A DNA stretch of 64,000 nt, taken from the NCBI GenBank assembly GCA_002451795.1, contig DKDJ01000009.1, positions 186,001 through 250,000 of the forward strand. The letters are read 5' to 3'. The position numbers were made by a program, and so were the translations under genes. How positions within the stretch are numbered: position 1 is the first letter of the stretch; each line of letters opens with the position of its first letter. Of the stretch, positions 9,125 to 17,661 are shown in pieces. This stretch comes from Bacteroidales bacterium UBA6851 (GTDB taxonomy: Bacteria; Bacteroidota; Bacteroidia; Bacteroidales; UBA932). Under the pieces are notes generated by a model. That model had not been told where the DNA came from. It saw only the letters and a list, made by a program, of their open reading frames with translations, and did not search any database.

Positions 9125-9156
9125 GGGGGCTGTCAATTGAACAGCCCCCTTTTTTT
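9125..9156 (+). terminator. Rho-independent terminator after the lipoprotein gene
   Basis: Perfect 9-bp stem GGGGGCTGT (9125-9133) with ACAGCCCCC (9141-9149), a 7-base loop, and a run of seven T (9150-9156). It closes the receptor/lipoprotein unit; the opposite strand lacks a comparable T-run. Confidence 0.9.
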
Positions 9157-9217
9157 GTCGTCTACTACGCGTAAAATTGATGGTTTATTCTTTGATTAGG
9201 ATGATTTCGCTGCGTCC

Positions 9218-9946
9218 TTACTGCGCGATGAAGTTATAGATGATGTATCCAGTTTGTTTGGCTGGCGCATCTTTTTGGATGGAGAATTTGGATAGCCTTG
9301 CAGCGCGTATTGCAAATGAACGCAGGCATGCGTCGTCTGTTGAAGCCTGCTCTTCCACTTTAGCTGCCGTTACGGCTCCAGAGGGATTAACCGTTATGAT
9401 GACTTTCACCTCTCCGCCTCCGTTGCAGCGGTACGCAGGAATGGGAAGATGACTTGCTTTTCTTCCACCAAGGTCATAGGATATTACTGAAGGCCCCTTA
9501 TATTCTGTCCGTGTGTTGTTTTGCTTAGGTCTATCGGTTTTTTGAGATAGAGCAGCTACCTCGTCCGGGGATACTTCGTAGCCTCCTTTTAGCTCTTTTT
9601 GAAGCCTCTCCGCGTCTTTGTACAACTGGTCTGCATCTGTGCCTCTATCGTCCTTTAGTGAGCCTCTATTGACAGCTACGCTCTTGATCTCAGATGTTTC
9701 TTCTCCGCCGAGTTCTTCTTGTAGTTTTTTACTTATGCTTTCCTTGAATTCTGCTTCCTTCCGAAGTTTCTCTGCCTCGGCTTGCATTTTTTCCAGTTCG
9801 TCATATTTACTGAAGTCAAGCACGAAACTATTCTCCTTATTCAAGGAGTATCCAAGTCCAACGACAAGTAGGACTATAGTCACCGCAAGATGCACTATTA
9901 CGGTGAGATATAGTCCTGCCTTATCTTCTTGTGAAAGCTTTTTCAC
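9218..9946 (-). CDS. TonB-like energy-transducer protein
   Basis: 242 residues: short cytoplasmic N-terminus, one membrane helix (about 12-33), a charged predicted coiled coil (about 48-75, KMQAEAEKLRKEAEFKES), a linker, and a C-terminal domain (about 165-242) with the TonB-like pattern IPAYRCNGGGEVKVIITVNPSG and a final strand YIIYNFIAQ. It most likely spans the periplasm and couples the ExbB/ExbD motor to outer-membrane receptors. Its proline-rich segment is short, so it may serve a subset of receptors or act in a TolA-like role. It is last in the asnS-udk-tonB-like run, overlapping udk by 4 bases, and lies next to the exbB-exbD operon. Confidence 0.72.
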   Translation of the reverse strand: MKKLSQEDKAGLYLTVIVHLAVTIVLLVVGLGYSLNKENSFVLDFSKYDELEKMQAEAEKLRKEAEFKESISKKLQEELGGEETSEIKSVAVNRGSLKDDRGTDADQLYKDAERLQKELKGGYEVSPDEVAALSQKTDRPKQNNTRTEYKGPSVISYDLGGRKASHLPIPAYRCNGGGEVKVIITVNPSGAVTAAKVEEQASTDDACLRSFAIRAARLSKFSIQKDAPAKQTGYIIYNFIAQ

Positions 9947-10575
9947 TTTTCCGCTTTCTTCTGCTCTTTGAGAGATTTCTCTATTGTGTTGATGATGATA
10001 TCAATAGCCACCTTATTGTGCCCACCTTGAGGGATTATGACATCAGCGTAGCGTTTGCTTGGCTCGATGAATTGCAGATACATTGGCTTCACGGTGCGAG
10101 TATATCTTTCTATTACCCAATGCACGTCTTTGCCCCGCTCCGAGATGTCTCTTGCCATTACTCGCATGAGTCTGTCATCATCATCTGCGTCCACGAACAG
10201 TTTGATGTCCATCTGATCACGAAGCTCCTTGCAGTTAAACACAAGAATTCCTTCAATGATGATTACATCTGCCGGTTCGACTCTCACGGTCTCTGTCTTG
10301 GATCTGGAGCATGAGATGTATGAGTATACTGGCTGTTCAATGCTGTGTCCTTTCTTTAATTCGGAGAGTTGATAACTGAGTAATTCCCAGTCGATAGCAT
10401 CTGGGTGGTCAAAGTTATGATTACGCTTCTCCTCATCGGTAAGGTCGCTCGAGTCTTTATAGTAAGAATCTTGTGGAATTACTACTACTTTTTCTGTTTT
10501 GAGCCTTTCTGTTATGGCTTTTACTACGGTTGTCTTCCCTGAGCCGGAGCCTCCGGCAATTCCTATTACGAGCAT
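9943..10575 (-). CDS. udk: Uridine/cytidine kinase Udk
   Basis: Pyrimidine-salvage kinase converting uridine or cytidine to the monophosphate with ATP or GTP. It has 210 residues, typical for the family. The P-loop GGSGSGKTT is at about residues 8-16, QDSYYKD carries the base-recognition residues, and HPDAIDW, IIEGILVF and the lid-region RDISERGKD are all present. The C-terminus is rich in Lys and Glu. asnS ends 11 bases upstream and the tonB-like gene overlaps the stop, so translation is probably coupled. Confidence 0.95.
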   Translation of the reverse strand: MLVIGIAGGSGSGKTTVVKAITERLKTEKVVVIPQDSYYKDSSDLTDEEKRNHNFDHPDAIDWELLSYQLSELKKGHSIEQPVYSYISCSRSKTETVRVEPADVIIIEGILVFNCKELRDQMDIKLFVDADDDDRLMRVMARDISERGKDVHWVIERYTRTVKPMYLQFIEPSKRYADVIIPQGGHNKVAIDIIINTIEKSLKEQKKAEK

Positions 10576-10586
10576 ATTATGAGAGA

Positions 10587-11990
10587 TTAATATTCGCAGT
10601 TCTTAGGAGTACGAGGGAATGGAATCACATCGCGGATATTTGCCATTCCTGTGACGAAGAGAAGAAGTCTCTCGAATCCGAGTCCGAATCCGCTATGAGG
10701 ACAACTTCCGAAGCGCCTGGTGTCGAGATACCATTCCAATGTGCGTCTACTCATCCCTATCTCATCAATACGGGCCTCAAGCTTGGCAAGGTCTGACTCT
10801 CTCTCAGAACCTCCGATTATCTCACCAATCTTCGGGAACAATACATCCATTGCTCGTACTGTCTTTCCATCTTCATTCTGCTTCATGTAGAATGCTTTTA
10901 TTTCTTTAGGGTATCCTGTTAGAATTACTGGCTTTCCGAAGTGTTTCTCCACGAGATATCTTTCGTGTTCGCTCTGAAGGTCAACTCCCCAATACACTGG
11001 ATACTCAAACTTGACTCCATTCTTAACTGCTTCTTCAAGAATGCGTATTCCCTCGGTGTACTCAAGCCTTACAAACTCTGTGTTTACTACACCCTGTAGT
11101 CTTTCCACAAGTTCCGGGTCATACCTATCGTTGAGGAACTGTATGTCCTCCATGCAGTGGTCGAGAGCGTACTTTACGAGATGCTTGATGAAGTCCTCTG
11201 CTAGGTCCATGTTGTCCTTTATATCATAGAACGCCATTTCAGGCTCTATCATCCAAAATTCTGCGAGGTGACGAGGAGTATTTGAATTCTCTGCTCTGAA
11301 TGTAGGCCCGAATGTGTAGATTTCTCCGAGTGCTGTTGCACCGAGCTCTCCTTCGAGTTGTCCGCTTACTGTTAGACTTGTCTGCTTTCCAAAAAAGTCT
11401 TTTGAATAGTCAGGCTCTCCTTTCTTGTTCTTGGGTACGTTGTTAAGGTCGAGTGTAGTGACCTGAAACATTTGCCCTGCCCCTTCACAGTCCGAAGCTG
11501 TGATTAGCGGAGTGTTGAGATATACAAAGCCTTTCTGGTGGAAATACTCATGTATAGCATATGCCATCTGACTACGAAGTCTGAGAACTGCACCGAAAGT
11601 GTTGGTACGTGGGCGCATGTGTGCTACGGTTCTCAGGTACTCAAGAGAAGTATCTTTCTTCTGAAGTGGATAGCGTACTGGGTCGCAAGGGCCGTATAGG
11701 ACAATCTCTTCTGCGTGGATTTCCACTGATTGTCCGCTTCCGACAGACTCCACGAGACGCCCTCTTACTCCGATGCAGGCACCGGTTGTGATTTTAGGTA
11801 GGATCGCCTCTGTGTCTGAATTTTTGTCTACAACTATCTGTATGTTTTTGATAGTGGAGCCATCATTGAGTGCTACGAATACTATTTCCTTGTTGCCTCT
11901 TTTGGTCCTTACCCAGCCTTTGGCAAGAACTTCCTGACCTGCTTCCATATTCAGCAGTTCCCTTACCTTTGTGCGAAGTATATCCTTCAT
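10587..11990 (-). CDS. asnS: Asparaginyl-tRNA synthetase
   Basis: Class IIb aminoacyl-tRNA synthetase that charges tRNA-Asn directly with asparagine. It has 467 residues. An N-terminal OB-fold anticodon-binding domain spans about 17-110 (VLAKGWVRTKRGNKEIVF). The catalytic core has class II motif 2 (FRAENSNTPRHLAEFWMIEPE) and motif 3 (GFGLGFERLLLFVTGMANI). It is the first gene of the asnS-udk-tonB-like run. The exbD terminator lies 55 bases upstream, so its promoter must sit between about 11991 and 12045 or within read-through. Confidence 0.96.
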   Translation of the reverse strand: MKDILRTKVRELLNMEAGQEVLAKGWVRTKRGNKEIVFVALNDGSTIKNIQIVVDKNSDTEAILPKITTGACIGVRGRLVESVGSGQSVEIHAEEIVLYGPCDPVRYPLQKKDTSLEYLRTVAHMRPRTNTFGAVLRLRSQMAYAIHEYFHQKGFVYLNTPLITASDCEGAGQMFQVTTLDLNNVPKNKKGEPDYSKDFFGKQTSLTVSGQLEGELGATALGEIYTFGPTFRAENSNTPRHLAEFWMIEPEMAFYDIKDNMDLAEDFIKHLVKYALDHCMEDIQFLNDRYDPELVERLQGVVNTEFVRLEYTEGIRILEEAVKNGVKFEYPVYWGVDLQSEHERYLVEKHFGKPVILTGYPKEIKAFYMKQNEDGKTVRAMDVLFPKIGEIIGGSERESDLAKLEARIDEIGMSRRTLEWYLDTRRFGSCPHSGFGLGFERLLLFVTGMANIRDVIPFPRTPKNCEY

Positions 11991-12045
11991 CTCTGTTTTG
12001 TGTTTTATTGTCTTGAGAAACGCTTTGCATCTCTCATATTTTCAA

Positions 12046-12073
12046 AAAGCAGCCCTCAAAAGGGGGCTGCTTT
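12046..12073 (-). terminator. Terminator after the exbB-exbD operon
   Basis: On the minus strand, AAAGCAGCCC pairs with GGGCTGCTTT (10 bp, 8-base loop) and runs into T residues. It lies 20 bases after the second exbD and separates that operon from asnS. Confidence 0.85.
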
Positions 12074-12092
12074 CATATATTGCCGCAGAGTA

Positions 12093-12560
12093 TTATTCTG
12101 ACGGTTTTCTTGCTGAATACATGATCTTAAGCGCAGAACATCTTCTGAGTTCCTGCTTAACATCACTTACAATACCCATTCTGACATCTTGGTCAGCCCT
12201 GATACTAACAGTCATAAACTGTCTGTCTGACTCGCTCTTTGACTCACGCTCCGCAGCAATAAAGTCGCGGATATCTGTGGTAGTCTTGAAAGAGTCGTTC
12301 AACTGAATACGTGGCTCGGTTCCGAACTGCGCCTGAAGAGAGCGGATAGGAGTTCCGATGTTGATGTATGAGTTGAGATCTTTTCTTTCGAGCTTGACTA
12401 CTTCTGAAGCTTCTGGAACCTTTACGCTTACCTTGTTTTCGGTCTCACGCATCTGGGTGGTCACCATGAAGAAGAACAGGAGCATGAACACGATATCAGA
12501 AAGTGAACTTGAAGTGATTGCCGGCATTTCTTTTTTGCCGCCTTTCTTGAATTTAGACAT
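12093..12560 (-). CDS. exbD: ExbD/TolR-type proton-channel protein (second copy)
   Basis: 155-residue inner-membrane protein with one N-terminal helix (about 19-37, SLSDIVFMLLFFFMVTTQM) and a periplasmic domain. The conserved membrane Asp, which carries protons in the ExbB-ExbD channel, is present in LSDIVFMLLFFF. It is the last gene of the motor operon, 15 bases after the first exbD and followed by a terminator. Two ExbD paralogues in a row are common in Bacteroidales; they may form mixed dimers inside the ExbB pentamer. Confidence 0.9.
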   Translation of the reverse strand: MSKFKKGGKKEMPAITSSSLSDIVFMLLFFFMVTTQMRETENKVSVKVPEASEVVKLERKDLNSYINIGTPIRSLQAQFGTEPRIQLNDSFKTTTDIRDFIAAERESKSESDRQFMTVSIRADQDVRMGIVSDVKQELRRCSALKIMYSARKPSE

Positions 12561-12575
12561 ATTCTTTATCTCCTA

Positions 12576-13154
12576 TTATCTTCTTTTACCTACATCCTTA
12601 GGTTCTGCCTCTGAGATCTGCTGAGGGATAGCCTTTTTAACTATCTCCTGCTTCTCTTCATCGAGGCTCATGAACTTCTTTCCGTAGTTGTTAAGGGCAA
12701 AGTCGTCACGGATTTCGTTGACGGCCTTTACGAGCTCATTCTGAACTGCGATATACTGACGATAACTTGTACCACGGTCGTTCTGGAGTGAAATTACACC
12801 CTTTGAGACAGGATACTGTCCGAATCCCTCAATGTCTGTCATTGTCCTTTCAGGAAGGGATTCATCGTTACGCGGGTTCAGGAGGAACTCCTTAATCTTG
12901 TCCTTAAGCAGACTGATATCAATGGGCTCACCACCTGCAAAAATCTTGTCGGAAGAGTTTATTCTCACTACGATGATGTTGCGTCGGTTGACCTTCTGGT
13001 TCTCCTGTTGCTGTTCTTCTGTCGGCATAGGAGGAAGACGACGGGACAGACCTGTCTGTGACCCCATGGTTGTAGTCATGAGGAAGTAGCACAAGAGCAG
13101 GAATGCGATGTCAGCCGTAGAACTTGAATTGATTGCCGGTGTTTTCTTGCCCAT
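12576..13154 (-). CDS. exbD: ExbD/TolR-type proton-channel protein (first copy)
   Basis: 192-residue paralogue of the following gene. The membrane helix with the channel Asp is near residues 14-32 (STADIAFLLLCYFLMTTTM), followed by a periplasmic domain longer than in the second copy, with an insert around 85-125 (ERTMTDIEGFGQYPVSKG). The C-terminus is basic (GKRR). It starts 2 bases after the stop of the small membrane-protein gene upstream, so the two are tightly coupled. Confidence 0.88.
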   Translation of the reverse strand: MGKKTPAINSSSTADIAFLLLCYFLMTTTMGSQTGLSRRLPPMPTEEQQQENQKVNRRNIIVVRINSSDKIFAGGEPIDISLLKDKIKEFLLNPRNDESLPERTMTDIEGFGQYPVSKGVISLQNDRGTSYRQYIAVQNELVKAVNEIRDDFALNNYGKKFMSLDEEKQEIVKKAIPQQISEAEPKDVGKRR

Positions 13155-13156
13155 AA

Positions 13157-13600
13157 TTATTTCCTGTTAATGATTGCCAAACGAACCTCGCCGACAATGA
13201 TTGCCAATACGGCAGCAGCAGCGGCAAAGTAAGTAAGGTTGAGAACGGTATCAGTGAGTTTGAGCGTTGCGACTGTATCTGCAGGTGAGACATTCTCCCT
13301 TCCTACTGCAGGGTTACCTGGAGCGAGAAGGTATGCTACAAACGAAATCGCAGCGGCTGCGACGAGAATAACACCGACCTTGATAAGTGATTTCGGGTTG
13401 TTCTTCGCCATTAGGACGAGGCCTACCAACACCCAAGAGGCGAGAGCGAGCCCGACCATTACATATGCCCAGTAGAAGAGTACATCAACAGCCTGGCCAT
13501 CCTTGGCAGTAAAGCCCACAATGGAGCCCCATACCAACAAGCCGACGCTGACGAGAATCAGCACGAGCATAAGTATTTTGAAAAACTTATTGAGTTTCAT
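13157..13600 (-). CDS. Four-helix membrane protein of the ExbB/ExbD operon, function unknown
   Basis: 147 residues, almost entirely hydrophobic. Four predicted membrane helices lie at about 7-29, 40-65, 72-93 and 117-142, with a loop of about 22 residues between the third and fourth (APGNPAVGRENVSPADTVA). I do not recognise a catalytic motif. A gene of this kind sitting between exbB and exbD is, as I recall, a recurring arrangement in Bacteroidales, which suggests an accessory subunit of the proton-driven motor. It lies 21 bases after exbB and 2 bases before exbD. Confidence 0.7.
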   Translation of the reverse strand: MKLNKFFKILMLVLILVSVGLLVWGSIVGFTAKDGQAVDVLFYWAYVMVGLALASWVLVGLVLMAKNNPKSLIKVGVILVAAAAISFVAYLLAPGNPAVGRENVSPADTVATLKLTDTVLNLTYFAAAAAVLAIIVGEVRLAIINRK

Positions 13601-13621
13601 ATTAAAACGTGTGCAAAATGA

Positions 13622-14410
13622 TTATTTCTTCTCGCTATATTTCGTAAGTACATCGATGAGGGAGATTGAAGAGTCCTCCATATCAATGGTGATGGAGTCA
13701 ATCTTGGCAAGGATGTAGTTGTAGAAAATCTGAAGAATCATTGCAACGATCAAACCTGCTACTGTGGTGATCAAAGCGACTTTCATACCACCGGCAACAA
13801 CGTTAGGTGAGATATCACCAGCAGCCTGGATGGCATCGAATGCCTGGATCATACCGATAACGGTACCAAGGAATCCGAGAGAAGGTGCGATAGCGATGAA
13901 GAGTGCAATCCATGAAAGACCGTTCTCCATCTCGCTCATCTGTACTGAACCGTAAGAAACAACAGTCTTCTCAACGACATCAATACCCTGCTCGTAGCGG
14001 AGGAGTCCCTGATAGAAGATGCTTGCTACAGGTCCACGTGTGTCGCGGCATACTTTCTTTGCGGCTTCGATTCCACCGTTCTCAAGAGCCTTCTCAACAG
14101 CAGCAACAAGCTTCTTGGTGTTGGTCTTTGAGAAAGAAAGATAAAGGATACGCTCGATGGCGAGTGCAAGACCGATGATCAAGCAGATGATGATGAGGGC
14201 CATGAAGCCTGGACCACCTTCGATGAACTTGGTCTTGAGTGCCTGGTGAAGAGGAACCTCCGGAGCGGCTGCTGTGAGGGCAGCGAGGTCGTTAGCTGGA
14301 GCTGCGACTTCAGTTGCTGCGGAAGCAGCCTGCTCGTCCTGAGCAGAAACAGTGTTGGCAGAGAAAGCCATTACGCCGGCAACTGCCAAAAACATGAAAA
14401 ACTTTTTCAT
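13622..14410 (-). CDS. exbB: ExbB/TolQ/MotA-family proton-channel protein
   Basis: 262 residues from the ATG at 14410, chosen because MKKFFMFLAVAGVMAF starts a signal-like helix ending at VSAQ; the frame extends 26 residues further upstream without family similarity. After an Ala-rich linker, three membrane helices follow at about residues 73-95, 168-195 and 205-232, with the conserved GTVIGMI and TTVAGLIVA channel segments. With ExbD it forms the inner-membrane motor that energises TonB. The order is exbB, DUF, exbD, exbD, terminator. A weak promoter candidate (TTG, 19-base spacer, TAAATTGC) lies at 14464-14493. Confidence 0.93.
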   Translation of the reverse strand: MKKFFMFLAVAGVMAFSANTVSAQDEQAASAATEVAAPANDLAALTAAAPEVPLHQALKTKFIEGGPGFMALIIICLIIGLALAIERILYLSFSKTNTKKLVAAVEKALENGGIEAAKKVCRDTRGPVASIFYQGLLRYEQGIDVVEKTVVSYGSVQMSEMENGLSWIALFIAIAPSLGFLGTVIGMIQAFDAIQAAGDISPNVVAGGMKVALITTVAGLIVAMILQIFYNYILAKIDSITIDMEDSSISLIDVLTKYSEKK

Positions 14411-14497
14411 AACGAATTTTGATGTTGTATTAGTTGTAATAATATTCGCATATAAAAATCGCTGCAATTTAGTAAAAAAAATCCACATAGCAAGGGT

Positions 14498-15568
14498 TTA
14501 CTTGGATATTTCGCCTTTTAGGTTCTTTGCCAATAGGTTTTTAATCTTTTCCGCATCGCTTTCCGTACCCATCAAGTGGAAAAGCTTAGCAAGCGCGCTT
14601 TCCGTGGTGCTGTCGTATCCCGATACCACTCCGGCGTCTTTTAGACTTTTGCCTGTTGCGTATAGACTCATGTCTACTTCTCCGCTCAGGCACTGCGTTA
14701 CATTGAGCAAGATCTTTCCCCTTGAGGCCGCCTCTTTGATGATTTGGAGAAACCAAGGCTTGGAGATGGCATTGCCAGAGCCATAAGTCTCGAGTATGAC
14801 CGCTCTTGTTCCGCTGCCAAGGAGTATGTCGCTGACGGCTTGTTCAGTGATGCCGGGATGAATTTTCAATACTGAAACGCGGGTATCAAGGTCAGTGTTG
14901 ATGCTGAATGGCTTGGAGTGCTCTTTAGGATAGTGTATGAATCCGCTATTGTATTTGATATTGATGCCAGCAGTGGCTAGTGGCGGGTAGTTTGGTGAAC
15001 TGAATGCATCGAACCCGGTGGCGTTAATCTTGGTGCTGCGGTTACCTCGGAAAAGGTTGGAATTAAAGCAGATGCAGACCTCCGGCACGATTGCTTTGCC
15101 ATCGTTATCACGTGCTGAGGCTATCTCTACCGCGGATATTAAGTTCTCTTTGCCGTCCGTCCTCGGCTTGCCTATCGGCAATTGGCTTCCGGTGAAGACG
15201 ACAGGTTTGGTGAGGTTGTTAAGCATGAAACTCAGTGCAGAGGCGCTATAAGCCATAGTGTCTGTACCGTGTAAAATAACAAACCCATCATACGAGTCAT
15301 ATTTCTCCTGAATGAGCCTTGCAAGCGACTGCCATATAGAAGGCTCCACGTCAGATGAGTCTATCAGTGGAGAAAATGAATAGTGGTCAATCCGTAGTCC
15401 GAACTTCTTTAGTTCAGGCACTTCTTCAAGCAGGCTGTCGAAATCAAAAGGGACCAGTGCTCCGCTCTCTGGGTCTTCTTTCATCCCTATAGTGCCGCCT
15501 GTGTAGATGAGCAGCACTGCGGATTTTACATTGTCACTGCGGTCTTTAAAAAAATTGAAACCGATCAT
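14498..15568 (-). CDS. ansA: Type I (cytosolic) L-asparaginase
   Basis: Hydrolyses L-asparagine to aspartate and ammonia. 356 residues, with no signal peptide, which fits the cytosolic type I enzyme. The first catalytic threonine is in TGGTIGM (T26). The second catalytic Thr-Asp pair is in HGTDTMAYSASALSF near residue 103, and the supporting Lys is in the GSQLPIGKPRTDGKEN segment. The start overlaps the tatD stop by 4 bases, so it is the last gene of a dprA-tatD-ansA run. Confidence 0.93.
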   Translation of the reverse strand: MIGFNFFKDRSDNVKSAVLLIYTGGTIGMKEDPESGALVPFDFDSLLEEVPELKKFGLRIDHYSFSPLIDSSDVEPSIWQSLARLIQEKYDSYDGFVILHGTDTMAYSASALSFMLNNLTKPVVFTGSQLPIGKPRTDGKENLISAVEIASARDNDGKAIVPEVCICFNSNLFRGNRSTKINATGFDAFSSPNYPPLATAGINIKYNSGFIHYPKEHSKPFSINTDLDTRVSVLKIHPGITEQAVSDILLGSGTRAVILETYGSGNAISKPWFLQIIKEAASRGKILLNVTQCLSGEVDMSLYATGKSLKDAGVVSGYDSTTESALAKLFHLMGTESDAEKIKNLLAKNLKGEISK

Positions 15569-16335
15569 AAGGCGAACAATTGTTTGGCGTTGTAAGTGGT
15601 TGCTGATGCTACCTCTTCTTCCGAGATAGACTTGCGGTTAGCGATGAAACGAGCGATGATAGGAAGATTGGAACTGTCGTTGCGTGTCCCTCTATATGGG
15701 GTAGGGGCAAGATATGGTGCGTCTGTTTCAAGTACTATTCTGTCGAGAGGTATTCTTGATATGTCCTTGCCCACAAGCGAATTCTTGAAAGTAACAACAC
15801 CGCCAATTCCTACATACCAGTCACCGAGCCGTTGTAGTCTGCAGAATGTCTCATAACTCCCTCCGAAAGCATGCAGGTTGCCTCTCAAGTGCAGATGTCG
15901 GCAGTCTTCCAATATGTCGAAGAAGTCCTCTGTCGCGTCACGAAGGTGTATATTGACTGGAAGATCCCACTCTGAAGACAGTTCCAGCTGGGTTCGGAAT
16001 GCTTCCATCTGTTCTTTTCGGAACACTTTTCCCTCGTGGTAGTCCAGGCCAATTTCCCCCAGAGCCACTATACGTGGGCTACGTAGTGGTAGTATGGCGT
16101 CAATCTCCTCCTTCCACCTGTCGTCTACCGAACCAGGGTAGAGCCCAAGCATAGCACGAAGCCTGTCTGGATGTCTCTCAACAAGACTCAACATCCTGCC
16201 CCTTTCTTTGGAGTCAATGTCTGGCTGAAGCATCATGACTACTCCGGCGCTTACACTTTTGGAGATTATCTCGTCTTCGCATCCGGAAAATGCTTCATCA
16301 GAGTTGTGTGCATGTGTATCTATGTATGTTGCCAT
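15565..16335 (-). CDS. TatD-family metal-dependent hydrolase
   Basis: TIM-barrel hydrolase of 256 residues, related to 3'-5' DNA exonuclease and D-aminoacyl-tRNA deacylase activities. Metal ligands are visible in order: the His pair in DTHAHN (residues 5-8), the Glu in GEIGLDYH, the His in NIHLRDA, the His in HAFGG and the Asp in ETDAPYLAPTPYRG. The ATG at 16335 is preferred over an in-frame TTG at 16344 because MATYIDTHAHN matches the family N-terminus. It lies 11 bases after dprA and overlaps ansA by 4 bases. Confidence 0.92.
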   Translation of the reverse strand: MATYIDTHAHNSDEAFSGCEDEIISKSVSAGVVMMLQPDIDSKERGRMLSLVERHPDRLRAMLGLYPGSVDDRWKEEIDAILPLRSPRIVALGEIGLDYHEGKVFRKEQMEAFRTQLELSSEWDLPVNIHLRDATEDFFDILEDCRHLHLRGNLHAFGGSYETFCRLQRLGDWYVGIGGVVTFKNSLVGKDISRIPLDRIVLETDAPYLAPTPYRGTRNDSSNLPIIARFIANRKSISEEEVASATTYNAKQLFAL

Positions 16336-16346
16336 AGAGCGCAAAG

Positions 16347-17525
16347 TTAATCAAAAATAGCATTGATAGAGCAGCAGCCGACAATATCACGTTGAATCAC
16401 GCCTATGCTTTCTAATCTTCCTATGATGAATGAACAACTTGGAAAATCCATTCCAGAGAGCTCGCATAGCCTGTCTATATCGATTCCTCTGTGCGCCCTT
16501 ATTTTGTTACATATTTGTATGGCATTCTCTGTATCATTGGTATTATTAAAGGCAGCATTAATAGCTGTGCTAAGATTTTCCCCTCTCCTGCTCTCGCATC
16601 CAGGGTAAAGCTGGCTTACTAGCGAGGGCATCGATACAACTGGTGCTGCTATGTTTTCCGCAATAAGTTGGTTACATCCTTGAGAATGTGGGTCGTCAAT
16701 TCTTCCCTGCAATGCAAATACCATCCTTCCATATCCGGCGGCGAGCCTTGATGTCATCATCCCTCCGCCCCGGGCACGTGATTCCACTAGAATTGTGGAC
16801 TGGCTCATGCCGGCTATAATCCTATTGCGCCTCAGGAAATTGCTTGGATATGGGATCGTTTCAGGAGGATAATCAGTGATAATGGCACTTCCTTGTGATG
16901 AGGAGATTCGCTCAGCGGCGGAAATATGATGCCGTGGGTATATGTCATCTATGCCCACAGGGCTGACAGCAATGGTTCTAAGCCCATGATCCAGTGCCGC
17001 AATGTGGGCGGTGATGTCCACGCCTCTGGCAAGTCCGCTTACTATTGCCGGGGGCTGCCTTGTCCCTTTTGTGTGTGATGTAGTATCGGGAAGAGAAGAA
17101 ATGATTTTCTGACACCATTCCCTGCCGTAGTCAGTCATGTCTCGTGTACCCACTATGGAGAGGTAGTTGCCGTCACTGAAAATCTCTTTCAGCGGAGTGC
17201 TGCTCCTGACATACAGGAGAAGAGGTGCGTCGGGGCATTCTTTGAGTAAGCTTGGATATGCGCCGTCAAAAATACTGACAAACTGGATGCCCTCAGCTGA
17301 GAGTTTCCGGTACTGCTTCCATGCCTCTTCCAGCGACTGCTCACGAAGGGCTGATGGGAAACGGCTATACGGACCGAATATCTTCTCAATGGACTTCCTG
17401 TCCAGTGAAAACAACTCTTCAATCGAGCCGAGTCTATCTATTAGACGATGTGAAAATTTGGGGTTGTCTCCGAATGCGGAGTTGAGCGCAATCGCGCATA
17501 CGATAGGATAGTCACCTTTGTCCAT
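16347..17525 (-). CDS. dprA: DNA-processing protein DprA/Smf
   Basis: Binds incoming single-stranded DNA and loads RecA during natural transformation. 392 residues. The Rossmann-like core contains SIVGTRDMTDYG, VSGLARGVDITAH, SPVGIDDIYPRHH, FLRRNRIIAGMSQSTILVE and the RGGGMMTSRLAAGYGR segment. A C-terminal winged-helix-like DML1 domain covers about 330-392. The usual LGxGLD motif reads SPVGIDD here, a mild change. It is the first gene of the dprA-tatD-ansA run. A -7 candidate TACCTTTG is at 17617-17610, with the palindrome TAGGT/ACCTA at 17627-17640 just upstream. No other competence gene is in the window. Confidence 0.92.
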   Translation of the reverse strand: MDKGDYPIVCAIALNSAFGDNPKFSHRLIDRLGSIEELFSLDRKSIEKIFGPYSRFPSALREQSLEEAWKQYRKLSAEGIQFVSIFDGAYPSLLKECPDAPLLLYVRSSTPLKEIFSDGNYLSIVGTRDMTDYGREWCQKIISSLPDTTSHTKGTRQPPAIVSGLARGVDITAHIAALDHGLRTIAVSPVGIDDIYPRHHISAAERISSSQGSAIITDYPPETIPYPSNFLRRNRIIAGMSQSTILVESRARGGGMMTSRLAAGYGRMVFALQGRIDDPHSQGCNQLIAENIAAPVVSMPSLVSQLYPGCESRRGENLSTAINAAFNNTNDTENAIQICNKIRAHRGIDIDRLCELSGMDFPSCSFIIGRLESIGVIQRDIVGCCSINAIFD

Positions 17526-17609
17526 TTCTTATAGTTTAAGTTGTATATCTGTCAATGGAGATGCCGATATGTACTCTTAACGGCATTATCCACTGACGTT
17601 TATTAGAGA

Positions 17610-17640
17610 CAAAGGTAAGAAACAATTAGGTAATAACCTA
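17610..17640 (-). promoter_or_regulatory. Possible dprA promoter with adjacent palindrome
   Basis: Minus-strand TACCTTTG at 17617-17610 fits TAnnTTTG; no good -33 box is seen. Immediately upstream lies an inverted repeat, TAGGT (17627-17631) with ACCTA (17636-17640), which could be a small operator or chance. Confidence 0.3.
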
Positions 17641-17661
17641 TTGCGCTCCCGGATATCCTGA

